This document shows positions 37,451 to 51,187 of a stretch of 64,000 bases of DNA, piece by piece. The stretch spans positions 6,640,372 through 6,704,371 of the forward strand of contig OX439137.1 of NCBI GenBank assembly GCA_949318235.1. The letters run 5' to 3'. Below the pieces are notes generated by a model. It searched no databases. It was not told the origin of the DNA and saw nothing but the letters and a program-made list of their open reading frames with translations. This DNA is from Ecdyonurus torrentis (Eukaryota; Arthropoda; Insecta; Ephemeroptera; Heptageniidae). How positions within the stretch are numbered: position 1 is the stretch's first letter; every line of letters starts with the position of its first letter. A program made the translations under genes and the position numbers.

Positions 37451-38033
37451 AGATAGGTCAAAACACACTTATCGTAACTTTTGGGTTAATTGAACTCAAA
37501 AATATGATCAATGATCATGAACTTAATATTATGAATAATACAAAAGAAATTTATCATGAAAAACTGAAAATGTATAATTATATTTTATAACTTCAATAAA
37601 TATTATAAAAAAAAAGCTCATAAATTTGTTATCAGAATTAATTCAATTGATTTACAGGATAAAAATAAGTAGCGTGATGAGTAGTTTTTTTTTATGTGCT
37701 CATTTAAACTTCAACCCTAAGTTTTAAAAATCGACTCAACCTCTTATATATTTCTTTACTAATATTATTCTTAAGAAATTAATTTTCTAAGTATTATCAA
37801 TCTAAAATAATAATAATATAAAAAAAAATCATGTTGCACGTAATGAAAATGTTACTTAATTTTTCTTGAAATTTTATTAATAATACAACACTATAGAGAT
37901 TTAACGAGGAAAAAAATATAAAAAATATATTAATTTTTTTAGATTATTATATAATTACCTGATGACCGGAAACAAATCATTATATATTAAAAAACAAAGA
38001 TTTGGTCTCAACGCACAGATATTTAGAGATTAC
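37451..38033. other. AT-rich spacer
   Basis: No feature recognised. Confidence 0.6.
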
Positions 38034-38330
38034 CTATAGGGTGTATGCAGATGACGTCATATTTAATGCACTTGGAGGCCATATACTGGAGTAGTGAACA
38101 ATATTGTTGAGTATCTTCATTTTAGACAATTTTGTTTGGGAAATATATTAATTTTTTGAAAATGTTATTTTTCTTACATACTTGAGATACTAATTCAACA
38201 TATTTACAGCATCAATGCTCTCAAAAATATTGCATATTATAGTGTTTTTAAACTGGCAAAATGAGTTATTTTCCTATGCCAGCCATGTTATTGAGTTATC
38301 CAACATGGCGTTGATTTTAACATGAATACG
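38034..38330 (+). mobile_element. MITE family B (B6)
   Basis: Starts CTATAGGGTGTATGCAGATG and contains TGACGTCATATTTAATGCAC near 38052. Compared with B5 it lacks part of the CATAGGAAAAACTTCG block. The right end is eroded after AACATGAATACGG. Confidence 0.87.
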
Positions 38331-38375
38331 GAATGAATTGATTGTACATACGTCAAAGCATGAGTGTAGTTTTAC

Positions 38376-38711
38376 TTAAAGCCATAGACCGACATAAAAC
38401 AATACTTTTTGATGAATAAACATGAAATGGGATCTTTAAAACTGATGACAAATTTTACCAAAATGTTAATGTAGCCCTACGAGAGAGCGTGAAAATACTG
38501 TTAAGTATGCAATTTGCGTTACTATGTTTCTGACGTCAGAAACATGCAAAAATTAGTAAAAAAAATGTTCTGCGGGTTGCATAAATCAAAATTTTCTGAT
38601 CACTACTACGTAGTTACAGTTGGGTTTTGAGACATACTAAAGTTATTTCTGTAGTTCCTATCAAGTGTTTTGTGATGTAAATGTTTGTTTTCTTCTGGTC
38701 TATGCCTTTAA
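38376..38711 (+). mobile_element. MITE family A (A6), TTAA on both sides
   Basis: From TTAAAGCCATAGACCGACAT to CTGGTCTATGCCTTTAA. It contains TTTCTGACGTCAGAAACATG near 38531. It lies 45 bases right of B6. Confidence 0.9.
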
Positions 38712-38842
38712 ATATATGCACTGAGAATAAAAAGTACGTAGTAGTGGATAGTAGTTTAAAAATAGTCCCCACTTCATGCATTGTTTTGTTTCTAAACATG
38801 CATGCATGTGTGTACATCAAACTCTATTGCATAGAGTAGTAC

Positions 38843-39146
38843 CTATACGGTGTGTACGCATGACGTCATTCTGCGTACTTTTTGATGCTCTTCTTGAACA
38901 ATGCTCAACATAGGAGAAACGTAGTTATTGGCTATTTTCTTTGTAAAATTAGCTATTTTTTTGTTATTATTATTTTTCTTGCATACTTGAGGTACACTAA
39001 TTAAACCTGTTAACAGCATCAATGCTCTCTAAAAAATTGCTATAAGTATTTTTAAACTGGCTAAATGTGCCATTTTCCTATACTGGCCAATGTTATTTAG
39101 TACTCACTTATGACGTCAACTTTAACATGAATGAAACCATCCTATA
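38843..39146 (+). mobile_element. MITE family B (B7)
   Basis: From CTATACGGTGTGTACGCATG to GAAACCATCCTATA. It contains TGACGTCATTCTGCGTAC near 38859 and a second TGACGTCAACTTTAAC near 39110 where other copies have GGCGTTGACTTTAAC. More diverged than B5. Confidence 0.82.
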
Positions 39147-39664
39147 AAACTATTATGCAAAATTCTATTATGAGATTAAACATTTCTTACGTAAAGCTCT
39201 TCAGTCCAAGTTATACAATACAGTAGACACCAGATAATTCAATAAAGAAGAATCGGAAAAAAAAATTGGAAAAATGGAGATAAAAATACAAAAATTGAAT
39301 TTTTAATACCAAATTGTCAGATAAATACCAATTTAAACTTTATTTTAAATAAATGAAAAGCTTAAAAAATAAATACTTTTTCTCTGTATTAATTTTGCTT
39401 GTATTAATATATATTAATCTACAAAAAATATAAAAATGTTTGCAAACTATAGAAACCAAATAGTATTAATTCAATATTTTGTTATTATCTGTTTGTTTTT
39501 ACTTTTACTTTGTGATTTTTCGTATATATATAAAGTACACGGAAAAATCTACTATATTATATAAACAAAAAAATAATAAGTCGAATACTTTTTTTATTGA
39601 TGTATCACCACATATATTTCGTGCTTTACATTGCCTCAAATTATTGCTGAAAATATTAATGTGA
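39147..39664. other. AT-rich spacer
   Basis: No feature recognised. Confidence 0.6.
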
Positions 39665-39665
39665 T

Positions 39666-39708
<43 letters not shown>

Positions 39709-39867
39709 GACAGAGAGAGACAGAGAGAGACAGAGAGAGACAGAGAGAAACAGAGACAGAGACAGAGACAGAGACAGAGACAGAGACAGAGACAGAGACA
39801 GAGACAGAGACAGAGACAGAGACAGAGACAGAGACAGAGACAGAGACAGAGACAGAGACAGAGAGAA
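39665..39867. repeat. Compound (GA)n-(GACAGA)n array
   Basis: About 200 bases. GA and GAGACAGAGA units on the left give way to about twenty near-perfect GACAGA hexamers. The same compound arrangement occurs at 43009-43318. Confidence 0.97.
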
Positions 39868-40977
39868 ATTCGATGCATTTTTTTTTTTTATAGTGCACCT
39901 TTCCTGGGAGATTTTATGAATGTACGATTACTGCTAAATAATCGTTCATGTAACCAATAATTTTAAATTCTAATGGGTGATATTGCAAACTAACCTCACC
40001 CTGACTATATAATGACAGGTACATAAATCATACAGCTTTTATAATGTAAACAGAAAAATCGTCTAGTGAAAATAGATCGAAAGAAAATTATTGACCTACC
40101 TTAAAATTTCTTCTTATTCTGGCTATTTTTTTTTTACTCGTTCTTACAGTGGTTCTAGTGGTCACTATACGGCGTGAAAGAGAGAGAGAGAGAGAGACCA
40201 GTATTTACTTAATTTCCTCCCATTTGTCTTTGGGCCAAAAGCAACCAACTTTTCTCCACCAATGATACCTTAATTACTGAAAAAATAAAATATATTACCA
40301 CCCGTTGGCGTTTTTAATTAACTAATGTGTCTTCTTATACATTTAGACTTGTGTGAATTTTTATATAGAAATGTTCTTTTTGAAACAAACTGAAATTCAT
40401 TTTAATAGTGAATCTCTTTATTATTATAGAAAAAACTGTAATTTATCATTATAAAATTATTTTGTTTATTTTTAATGATGTTACTTAAAGATTGATTATA
40501 TACATTAGAAATGGCAAAAGTTTGTATGCTTATAGCTATAAATATTTATTTTTAAATTTGACCTTTGGTTTCTAACAATTAGCAGTTTAAATTTTTTGAA
40601 AAGGAATTTTTGAATAGTGATGGTGTAAAATGAGATATTTGAATACTTTTATAAAACGATGAAATTTTTTTTCCTCCACAGTACGATTGATGTTAGACTG
40701 AAAATTTGTTGAGCTAAATTTTAAAAATTAAAAATTCATGTCTTACGAATGAAATACTATAATAATAGTACTAAGCTAACTTAGAATTTATCAGTATATA
40801 CAAATATTAATATTAAAAAATATATAATTTTATAATATATTAAAAAATTGAGCGTTTTGTATATATATTTGCACTTCAATCTTATTTATAGAATTTATAT
40901 CATAAAATTCTGATAAAGTGTAATATTAAAATAAATAAATAAAATCGTTTTTGAAAAAATAATAATAATAATAATAG
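39868..40977. other. AT-rich spacer
   Basis: Contains a short (GA)n tract at about 40180-40198 and an (AAT)n tract at about 40960-40976 directly before the LINE remnant. No gene seen. Confidence 0.55.
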
Positions 40978-41203
40978 TTAAACCTCGAGGACAGGCATTT
41001 ACATGTCATGCAGAAAGCTGCAGTTCTTGGCACAGCTAACATCGTGCGCAAGGTGCTTAGTTTGTGACCCCTCTATATACCACCTGCAGTTTCTGACATA
41101 ATTGGTACTGAATTATTCTCACCTTCACCTTGAATCAAGTAGGATTCCGGTGTTGGTGTTACAGAAGAAGAAAGAAAAGAACTCGTAATAATAATAATAA
41201 TAT
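40978..41203 (+). mobile_element. 5'-truncated LINE 3' end with (AAT)n tail
   Basis: A compact GC-balanced segment carries the end of a coding frame (40987-41067), about 120 bases of 3' untranslated sequence (TGCAGTTTCTGACATAATTG, CAAGTAGGATTCCGGTGTTG) and an (AAT)n tail at 41187-41203. An (AAT)n tract also sits directly before the 5' end, so the insertion either targeted an AAT microsatellite or is flanked by AAT-type duplications. Confidence 0.7.
40987..41067 (+). pseudogene. C-terminal tail of a LINE polymerase ORF
   Basis: The frame reads EDRHLHVMQK then AAVLGTANIVRKVLSL and ends at TGA. From family knowledge, a C-terminal L/M-QK-(A/T)-x-LLGTA-x-I-(L/V)-RK-VL motif is very common at the end of reverse-transcriptase proteins of non-LTR retrotransposons in invertebrates. 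Only about 27 codons survive before an upstream TAG. The position right before a short 3' region and an AAT tail is what a severely 5'-truncated insertion gives. The motif match is good, but the fragment is short and the clade cannot be named. Confidence 0.7.
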
Positions 41204-41250
41204 TGGACCATTTAGGTGCCATCAGGTCAAAGTACCGTATCTCTATAATT

Positions 41251-41454
41251 AAAGTAAGTAAGTAAGTATCATGACGCCATAATCCCTTTCGGAGTAGGCC
41301 AGGACAACTCCTTTCTAGTAAGAGGGCTTACAATGATCTGTCGCTTACCAGACCACAGGCTCTACCCTTTAACACCACACTTCTCTGGGGCTCCTAATAC
41401 CAGACCTGTGCAGCTCAGACCACCAAATCTTACGACGGCAGCACTTCTCTGGAA
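41251..41454 (-). mobile_element. Retroelement 3' end with (ACTT)n tail
   Basis: On the minus strand a GC-balanced body of about 190 bases (GGTGGTCTGAGCTGCACAGG, TTAGGAGCCCCAGAGAAGTG, CCGAAAGGGATTATGGCG) ends in TCATGATACTTACTTACTTA. A tetranucleotide-tailed, GC-richer segment in AT-rich DNA is typical of LINE or SINE 3' ends. Pol III boxes are not clear, so LINE versus SINE is open. The ACTT tail matches the unit of the large arrays at 4009 and 62744. Confidence 0.55.
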
Positions 41455-43318
<1,864 letters not shown>

Positions 43319-43914
43319 TCCAAGAATATCCTAATAGATAGGCCACCAGCGCTACCAAAAATTGAAAGTTTCCTTCTAGAGTACTCTAGTTTCCTATAGT
43401 TGCAGCAAAGATAATAGCTAGTGTATCACTTATCAGTTAAAATCATTTTACTGTACAATATTTCAATAAAATGATTGACAGGACGTCTTCTACATTGCAG
43501 AGTCATGGAATGTAGAACAATATTTTAATATATATAATATTGTGTCGCTACAGTATAAATATTAAAGAAATAAGCTCAAAATAAAAATTACTTTCTTGTC
43601 TATGTAACATTATATGTCTTTCGTTATTCATACTGTTACAACACATATTTCATTAGCGAAAATTATTTTTCTTATGCAATCCTATTTTGTGCATTTTTTT
43701 TAATCAGTTCTGTAAAGCCCTCACATAGCATCTTAGAAAAGTAAAAAATTATTAAATTAATAATCATCCTTCTTGTGGAATATTTTCAAATCAAAGCAAT
43801 TGAAAAGTATGTTATTGAACTAGAAATTATTTTGAATCTTTTTATATTTTAAAAATGGATAATAGCTGAAGTCTTTTACGTTATATAACGAAGCTATATT
43901 TTGTATTATGATAG

Positions 43915-44100
43915 TTGCATCCAAATTTAATGGTTTTTAATGGATATTGCATGAAATTCAATTTAAAGCATATATTGCACTATTTGAACACAACTTAATG
44001 CCCTGTTCGTACTATGAGCAGTGTTTGCATTGTGCAATAACTTGAATTGCATCCATATATAATGATTATTATTAATGGAGATTATACGTAGAATTAAATT
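43915..44100. repeat. Dispersed repeat family J
   Basis: Contains two related blocks, GTTGCATCCAAATTTAATGG and ATTGCATCCATATATAATGA, each followed by AATGGATATTGCATG or AATGGAGATTATACG. GCAGTGTTTGCATTGTGCAA lies between them. Related sequence occurs at 30595, 46680 and 48825. Confidence 0.45.
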
Positions 44101-44623
44101 TAGCACTCTTATTAAAAATATTCTATGCACCTTTATTTTAGATATTAATTATATTTTTTCATACTTTTTTTTTTTTTTTTTTTTTTTTTGCCATATAAAA
44201 ATGGTTTATATTCTTCAGCAGCAAAATTGTGCTCTCTATTATCTATGTTTTGTGTTGTTTTTTTAATTGAATTTTAGCAATTAATCATAACATTGTTATC
44301 TCATTTCTATAAGACATAATGTGTAATTTTTCAACCACAATTTAGTAAATAAAAATAACACAACGATATCGCCTTTATTTTCTTGTTAAATTTCAACTTT
44401 TTTTTAACTATTGTCTTTTTTTGTTTACCATATTATATTATAGTTTTTTTTATCCCTTAATGGAAGAAAGGAACGATTTTTTTCTTTTATTATTAATATA
44501 TAAAAATTTACTTGAATTAATTTGAATCTAAAGATAAAAGTTGATAAAAGGCAATAATATTAATATTGTTTTTCATTAACGTTTTGAAATATTAAAAATC
44601 AATATCTGTTATGCATTTTTTGT

Positions 44624-44686
<63 letters not shown>
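44624..44686. repeat. Compound (CT)n-(CA)n microsatellite
   Basis: CT tract of about 40 bases passing directly into CA of about 20 bases. Confidence 0.95.
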
Positions 44687-46020
44687 TTCCAAATAGTTCT
44701 ATCATAAACAGTGAGAACACACGTACACATGTTTTTTTTATTTATTTTTTATTTTTTGTTAATAAACTTCTTTTGCCATCTCTGATTGGATCTTCATAAG
44801 TTTCCTATTATATTCCTATTCTATAACCAATCTATTCTTATATCCTATACTATACATATTGTATTTCTAAACTAATTCTCTTTTATTTCCATATTCATAT
44901 TCTTTTCTTATTTCTATTATTTCTATTATTCTAATGTTAAATATTAAGAAGTTTATGGGGCTCTATATAGAAGTCTTTAAATCGCACAAATTTGCAGTTT
45001 GCATGAAATTTTAAATCAAATACCGTACATTTGTTTGTCCTATTTTTTATTTTATTTTATTTATTAAACACAATGTTTGTCCTCTGCAAATGTTTTCAAA
45101 AGTTTTCAAAATCTCTATCTATTTAGTACTGAGGCTATGCCTTCTTGAAAAATGTTCTGAATTCGATTTCTCATTATGGAAAAACTGGGGAGAATTTTTT
45201 TTTCAGTGCCATATTGTATAACTAATTTTCATTTTTTTATTTTTTGTCGTATTATATAATAACATGAAAAATTTCTCTGATTTCAGTTTTGTATGACGAA
45301 GCTTGAAATATAAAAAATGAGGGCCACGGATATGTCAAAGAAACTTGGGACCAAATCAGCATTTCATCTTCTTGCATCATATAAAGTAAGTGTGAAATCT
45401 CTTTCTTCTATGTTCTTCTATTTTAGACTATTACTCGAACAGTAAGATGACAGGAAATGTGAGGGGGATAAAGATTGGGCGTGATTCAAAAAATTTACAG
45501 ATTTTTGTTTTCTGCTGATCTATAGAACAAAATAAATAACAAAATAATTGTTTACTTTTCATAATGGCACCCTGTTTGTTATAGGAATACCAAAATATTT
45601 TCAGTTATATACAAAAAAAAAATCGATGTAATTCGTGCATCGAAATGAAGAAAAGCATTAAAATTTGTAATGTCTGAGATTTCAACAAATTTTACACAAT
45701 CTACAGTATATTCAGAACTTTCATTGTTCAAAAATTTACTATGGTATGTTATAACTTCACAATACACTGAAAAAAACAAAATAGTAGCGACTATAGTTAA
45801 TAGCTGTTACTTATATGAAACATCTCACTTTTCGCTAATTGTCTCTAAACATTCATGTTTATTATTATGAAACTCTAATGTTTTAGAGAGTGTATAATAT
45901 ATACCTAAAATTATCCGAGCTTCGATATAATACTAGAGAATGAATATATTAAGTATTTACTCACTATAAGTGCATGGATACTGTCTACTTATACGTGTAC
46001 GTGTACAATGAAATGGATAG

Positions 46021-46500
46021 TAGAGACTTGGCCAAGATACTGATTTTTTTGTAACTTCGTTACGTTACTCATTTATTCACGAAAAAGTAATGATGTTACG
46101 TTACTCACAACTTTGAAAAGTAGTGAAGTTACTTTTAGCGTTACTTTACTTCATTATTTCAAATATTTTCTAAATAAATAAAAATAGTTTCAAAAATATG
46201 TTAAAAGTATTTTTTTTCCAATAAATTATAAATAGACAGATTTAAATCAAAATCATAACAGTAATTTTGAATTACTATATATAATGATGAAAGCATATTT
46301 AATGTAATTATAGGTTTAGAAGCTTATTTCTATCAGTGCTTGAAATATTAGAAACATTACGTTACATGGCAAAAATTGCTTGAAAAAAGTAACGCGTTAC
46401 CGTTACCGTTACTCGTTACTGTTACCAAAAAGTAATAACTTTACGTTATTTTTTAACAAAAAGTATTGAAATTACGTAACGTCGTTACTGCCCAAGTCTG
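46021..46500 (+). mobile_element. hAT-type MITE with perfect 8-bp TSD
   Basis: 480 bases flanked by ATGGATAG on both sides (46013-46020 and 46501-46508). The right terminus is CAGACTTGGGCAGTAACGAC on the minus strand, and the left terminus is the related TAGAGACTTGGCCAAG. Both subterminal regions are packed with GTAACG/CGTTAC repeats, as expected for transposase-binding sites. The middle is AT-rich and non-coding. Ends of the CAGA(C/G)TTGGGCA type with GTAACG repeats and 8-bp duplications are familiar for hAT elements. Confidence 0.9.
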
Positions 46501-46679
46501 ATGGATAGTTTTAACGTTTGGGTATAGAATACCCATATATCACCAGGTACTTTTCATACTTGCGTCAACAATATCATCTATCTGTTTGAAAGTTTAGTTA
46601 AGTGTAAATAGACTCATACTTTTATGTTATACCATTTATAGAATATTTTGTAGGTATTCGTTGAAACATTTGTGCATTA

Positions 46680-46800
46680 TATAACCATTTCGTTTCTGAA
46701 TGCAATAAAGTGCTAATCAAACGAAGCAATATAATTAATGCGTAATAATTTTGCTTTCCATATTCCATTCATTGAAATTTCATACGGTTAAATTTATTGC
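46680..46800. repeat. Dispersed repeat family J fragment
   Basis: Contains AATCAAACGAAGCAATATAA and ATTCATTGAAATTTCATACG, related to the blocks at 30595 and 43915. Confidence 0.35.
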
Positions 46801-47128
46801 AGTGAAATTATATGAATGTGTATAGTTAAAAAATTAAGTCTATAAAAAAACAACTATAAATAAATTTAGTTTTTCTATAAATTCTATATAAAAAATTGAT
46901 TATTAATTTTACTAATATAAAAATAACTTTTGATATATATTATATTTTTTTAGTTACATATTAATAATAATTTTTGATTACAGACTGTTCTTGGAAAAAA
47001 AATGTATATATGTGTGTGTATATAAAATAATGAGTCATTAACATGAATAATGAAAAGTATAAAGGTGCGCGCTGTTTGTTAATTGAGGAATAGCGTGATA
47101 GTTGTTACACCATGGAGTTAATAATTTC

Positions 47129-47133
<5 letters not shown>

Positions 47134-47174
<41 letters not shown>
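47134..47174. repeat. (GA)n microsatellite
   Basis: Perfect GA tract. Confidence 0.95.
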
Positions 47175-47177
<3 letters not shown>

Positions 47178-47346
47178 AAAATATTGGATTAATAAAAGTA
47201 CAGCGGGTGGTGTATGTATCTCTATAATATTTTTTGATAACAGATTAATGACAAAATATTTATACGTAATTTCTTACAAGTACAATCTGAAGAAAAAAAA
47301 AAATAATAATAATAAAAGGCAAAATTTATTATATATGTGTTGATAA

Positions 47347-48752
47347 CAGTCATGGAGTATCGGTATCGACTGCGATACGATATTCGATACTATACCGATA
47401 CTTTTATCGTATCGGTATCGTATCGGGGCCTTTTTTAAACTCAGTATCGAATATCGGTATCGGTCACCGATATCAGCAAAATATCGTCGAATTTCGATAC
47501 TTTTTTTCGATACTTTGAGACTTTTACTCTCTCATAAAATAAAAGTAAAAATACAAAAAAATAAAAAATTATGAAGCAACGAGAACATTCCATTATATTA
47601 GTGATTACTGATTATCTACATCTATCTTTCGTACTTGGACAATAAAATTCACTCCTTTATTTTTCATTGTGCTATAACAACAGGGTAGGGCGCCGTGCAC
47701 AGTAATTTTATTTTATACTTTTTATAAAGCCACCAGGTAAAAAGTATTTTTTTTATTTTACATACAATAAAAATAAAGAAAACGGCGTTAAAACTTTTTT
47801 CTTCTTTTTATAAAAAAAAAAAAAAGAGCTATCGACTGTCGCCAAGTTTCTGAGAAATCCGTCGTGTGGTCGTACAGTACTATCTATGATCTCTCCTAAT
47901 GACTAAAGCGCCGGTAGAAATCACAATAAAATATAGTCAATGATTGACATTTTAAAGCACTGCAATTGTATATAAATTCAATGCATTACAAATTACAAAA
48001 GATGTAGCATACTTCCGTTAATGTCTTTGTACAAATTTTTTACAAGGTTAAATTTTTAAAAAGTTTACAAAATCAAAGGATTTTTACGACCAGAGGGGAA
48101 TTTTGGACTTTAACCCCTTTGGTTTAGCGGGGATGATTTGAGCCAATAAATTAAATACGAAAGCTAATGATACCTGTTTACTTTAGCAAATTAAAAAAAT
48201 ACCATGAAAAAAAATTAAATTTATTAAATATTTGTAAATTACTTCTATACGAAATAAAGAAATTGCTAATTTGTAAATAATTAACAACAGTGCTTGGAAA
48301 CAGTAGAGGATATTCTAATCGTATAATTTCATTAAACGAAGGAAATATATATATTTTTTAAATCTACTATAATTTTTTTAGCCATTTTAGTTTAACAAAC
48401 GAACATTAGAATAAAATATAAAATAAATAAATAAGGGAGTAAATAAGTAAATAAATGAAATGAATAAATAAATAAATAAATAAATAAATGTGGCAAAAAT
48501 ATGCATGGATTTTATGATACCAATTTATGTCTCAAAGGTGAAAAAAAAAAAAAAATGAAATTTATAGTGCAATATTTATTGTATGAGATATAGCAAAAAT
48601 ATCGAAAAAGTATCGGAAAATATCGGTATCGTATCGGTATCGTATCGGAGCAAATTTTTTTGAGCAGTATCGTATCGGTATCGGTATCGGGAAAATTTAA
48701 AAATATCGGTATCGTATCGGTATCGAAAATTTCGGTATCGACTCCATGACTG
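47347..48752 (+). mobile_element. hAT-type non-autonomous element with perfect TSD
   Basis: 1406 bases flanked by GTTGATAA on both sides (47339-47346 and 48753-48760). The left end is CAGTCATGGAGTATCGGTAT and the right end ATCGACTCCATGACTG. Each end carries a long subterminal block of tandem TATCGG/GTATCG motifs (about 47357-47515 and 48598-48740), several dozen half-sites in all. The interior (47520-48590) is AT-rich apart from a short GC-richer piece near 47820-47920 and shows no transposase frame. CAG-type ends, 8-bp duplication and dense subterminal repeats together identify a hAT element that depends on a transposase encoded elsewhere. Confidence 0.9.
48413..48489. repeat. (AAAT)n array inside the hAT element
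   Basis: Imperfect on the left, perfect AAAT units on the right. Confidence 0.9.
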
Positions 48753-48824
48753 GTTGATAAGTTATTTTTTACCGAATCCCCGTACACAGAAAAGAAAATA
48801 GTGTTCTATTATATATATACTTAA

Positions 48825-48925
48825 AGGCATAATCACATGATGCAATATTTTGTACTTTATATTCTATAAATTTGATTGCAGAAAAAATGAATTAAATGGA
48901 GATAGCATGTAATCAAATTAAAAAG
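48825..48925. repeat. Dispersed repeat family J fragment
   Basis: Contains CACATGATGCAATATTTTGT and TTGATTGCAG, then AATGGAGATAGCATGTAATC. Confidence 0.35.
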
Positions 48926-49195
48926 AAAATAACCCTGTAAATTTTCGTTTTGATTAAAAAAAAAGAGGACTCAACATTTTTCACAATTGCTGATATCTTA
49001 TAATGTTTATTTATTATTATTATTATTTTTTTTCGAATAAGTCCCAACTCGTGTTTAATTTCAGTGGTATAGACATCAACAGCACATTACATTATTATTA
49101 TTATTATTATTTTTACAATATTTGTCAATTATAAATACACATATCTCTAATGTGCCTCCTTTTTTTTATTATTTGTCCCTCTTTATATTTTATTT

Positions 49196-49620
49196 ACTCA
49201 TAATTTATGCTACTGAATAAAAATAATGCTATTTATTAAATAGCATTAAATAGTATTTAACAAAAGAGCTATATGTTTTGTCATACGCTATAGGGTCTAT
49301 GCATTCATTGATGCCATGTTGGATAACTTAATAACATGGGCCGCATAGGAAAATAACTCATTTTGGCAGTTTAAAAACTCTATGCAATATTTTTGGAGAG
49401 CATTGATGCCGTTAATAGGTTGTATTAGTAACTCAAGCATGGAAAAATAAAAGTAGCAAAAAAATAATCAATTTTCCAAAGAAAATAGCAAAAAAACGAA
49501 GTGAACAATGTTATTCACTACTCCAGTATGGCCTCCAAGCGCATTAAATATGATATCATGCTGATACACCCTATACAATTCTAATTATGCTATATATGGC
49601 ATAAATGCAGCAAAAATTAA
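49196..49620. mobile_element. MITE family D (D11), split by B8
   Basis: The left piece 49196-49287 (ATAATTTATGCTACTGAATA, AAATAGCATTAAATAG) and right piece 49576-49620 (AATTATGCTATATATGGC, ATAAATGCAGC) are D-type sequence on either side of B8. Confidence 0.6.
49288..49575 (-). mobile_element. MITE family B (B8), nested in a D element
   Basis: Reverse copy from CTATAGGGTCTATGCATTCA to GCTGATACACCCTATA. Both ends keep TATAGGG-type termini with TA outside, supporting a TA target. TGACGTCA has decayed to TGATATCA. Confidence 0.88.
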
Positions 49621-50049
49621 TTCATTTCTTTCACACGTGCGTTAAAAAAATTTCCCCAAATTAATACTTTATTTAAGCAACATCGAAAACAATTGGATTC
49701 TGAATGTTAAATTATGCATAAAAGTACATTAAAAAATGCAGCACGTATTAAACAAATTAAAATTAAACTCGGAATCAATTTTTTTTTCTAAATTAAAAGA
49801 CACAAAATTTTAGTTTTATTATCTACAAAAGAAAAAGAAAATGTAATTGGAAAAAAGTTTATTAATGGGAGTATTTAATGAAAATTTTTTCAATTAGTTT
49901 CTATGTGTTTTTCTCTCTCCTTCTTTATACTTTTTTTTTTCTTATACGAACATTTCGGAGATTAGAAGAAATATTTCTATGTCATTTTTTCTTATTTCTT
50001 TTACTTTTAGGTAATAAAAGTAAATGACGGCTCTTAGCTTAGGACTAAT

Positions 50050-50085
<36 letters not shown>

Positions 50086-51124
50086 ACAGCTAAAATTGAA
50101 CTTTGTGGGATATACTTGCTGCAATTTAAGAATTTAGGTTTTATTATTAGAAAAAAGTGTAATTAATATTTACAGGGTATAAGATTAAATCTAAAGTTGG
50201 GGCTTACCTTAATGCATCTTTACAGTTCTTGATTTTTGGGACGTTTTGAGTATTAGTGAGGAATCTTGGAATCTTGGTGTTTTTAGGGTAGGTAATGGTT
50301 TTATGATTATTGTTATTATTTATATTTTCTTTTGTGCATTATTGTTCTCAAGGGACCTAATAGGGGAACTTTAGAGGATCCGATGAGAAAAAGTTCAATA
50401 AACCACCTGCAATGAACGATCTATTTAAAATAAATTTTAAAATTCTTGACGTATAATTTTAAAAAATAATTAACAAAAATACTTCCAGTGCTCTCAAAAT
50501 TTTGATTTTTTTTTAATAAATTAATAAATATTCAAGGTTTTTATAAACCTTGATAAATATTAATAAAAAATGTGAACTCATTAAGAAAATGACACAATTT
50601 TTAAAATCTCAGAATTAAATTATTTTAATGGACCTAAAACCTTAAAATTAAATTAAACTAAATGGAATTCATATTCACTTTTAAACTTATGAAACCTGAG
50701 TGGTCTCACACAGCCTAAGAATAAGAAACTTAACATAAATTAGGCTACCTAATTAACCTAATCATCATAAAAAAATAGCTCAACAATTCAGCACTATTCA
50801 CTATTTTGATTTTTTTTTTTTAACATTTTGATCAATTTGATTATTTTGATACCTATTTTGAAAACCTCCACAATTCAGCACTCATCACCATTCTGTATTG
50901 TAAATAAAATTTCTTTGTTTTAATAGGTTTCAACAAATAATTTTATATAAAAGACGATTTTTTTTTTAATTTTTACACTTAATTTATATTTATTCTCACC
51001 CCCTATTTATATCTTATCCACCCTTTTCTTTATCTAATATACTACGTGCTAATTGCCCTTTTTTTATTCTTATTCCTAATTCTCATTAGGGAAGGAAATC
51101 GTGTGAAACAATTTAAATGAAAAC

Positions 51125-51127
<3 letters not shown>
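49621..51127. other. AT-rich spacer
   Basis: Half of the K repeat (ACCACCTGCAATGAACGATC) occurs near 50402. There is an A run at 50053-50084. No gene seen. Confidence 0.55.

Positions 51128-51181
<54 letters not shown>
51128..51181. repeat. (GA)n microsatellite
   Basis: Perfect GA tract. Confidence 0.96.

Positions 51182-51187
<6 letters not shown>

Larger units (their letters stand above)
43319..46012. other. AT-rich spacer with weak coding-like stretches
   Basis: Family J fragments lie at 43915-44100 and a (CT)n-(CA)n tract at 44624-44686. At 45317-45445 (plus) a short frame begins MRATDMSKKLGTKSAFHL and contains a good splice-donor match (AAAGTAAGTG), with a pyrimidine-rich CTCTGATTTCAG upstream. 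This could be an exon but has no homology support. Confidence 0.45.

Noticed and set aside
43319..43395. Frame reading DRPPALPKIESFLLEYSSFL after the (GA)n array
   Set aside because: It is about 26 codons with no start, splice sites or similarity; chance is likely.
45579..45870. 66-codon frames on both strands
   Set aside because: Opposite-strand frames of equal length with no domain; no sign which, if either, is real.
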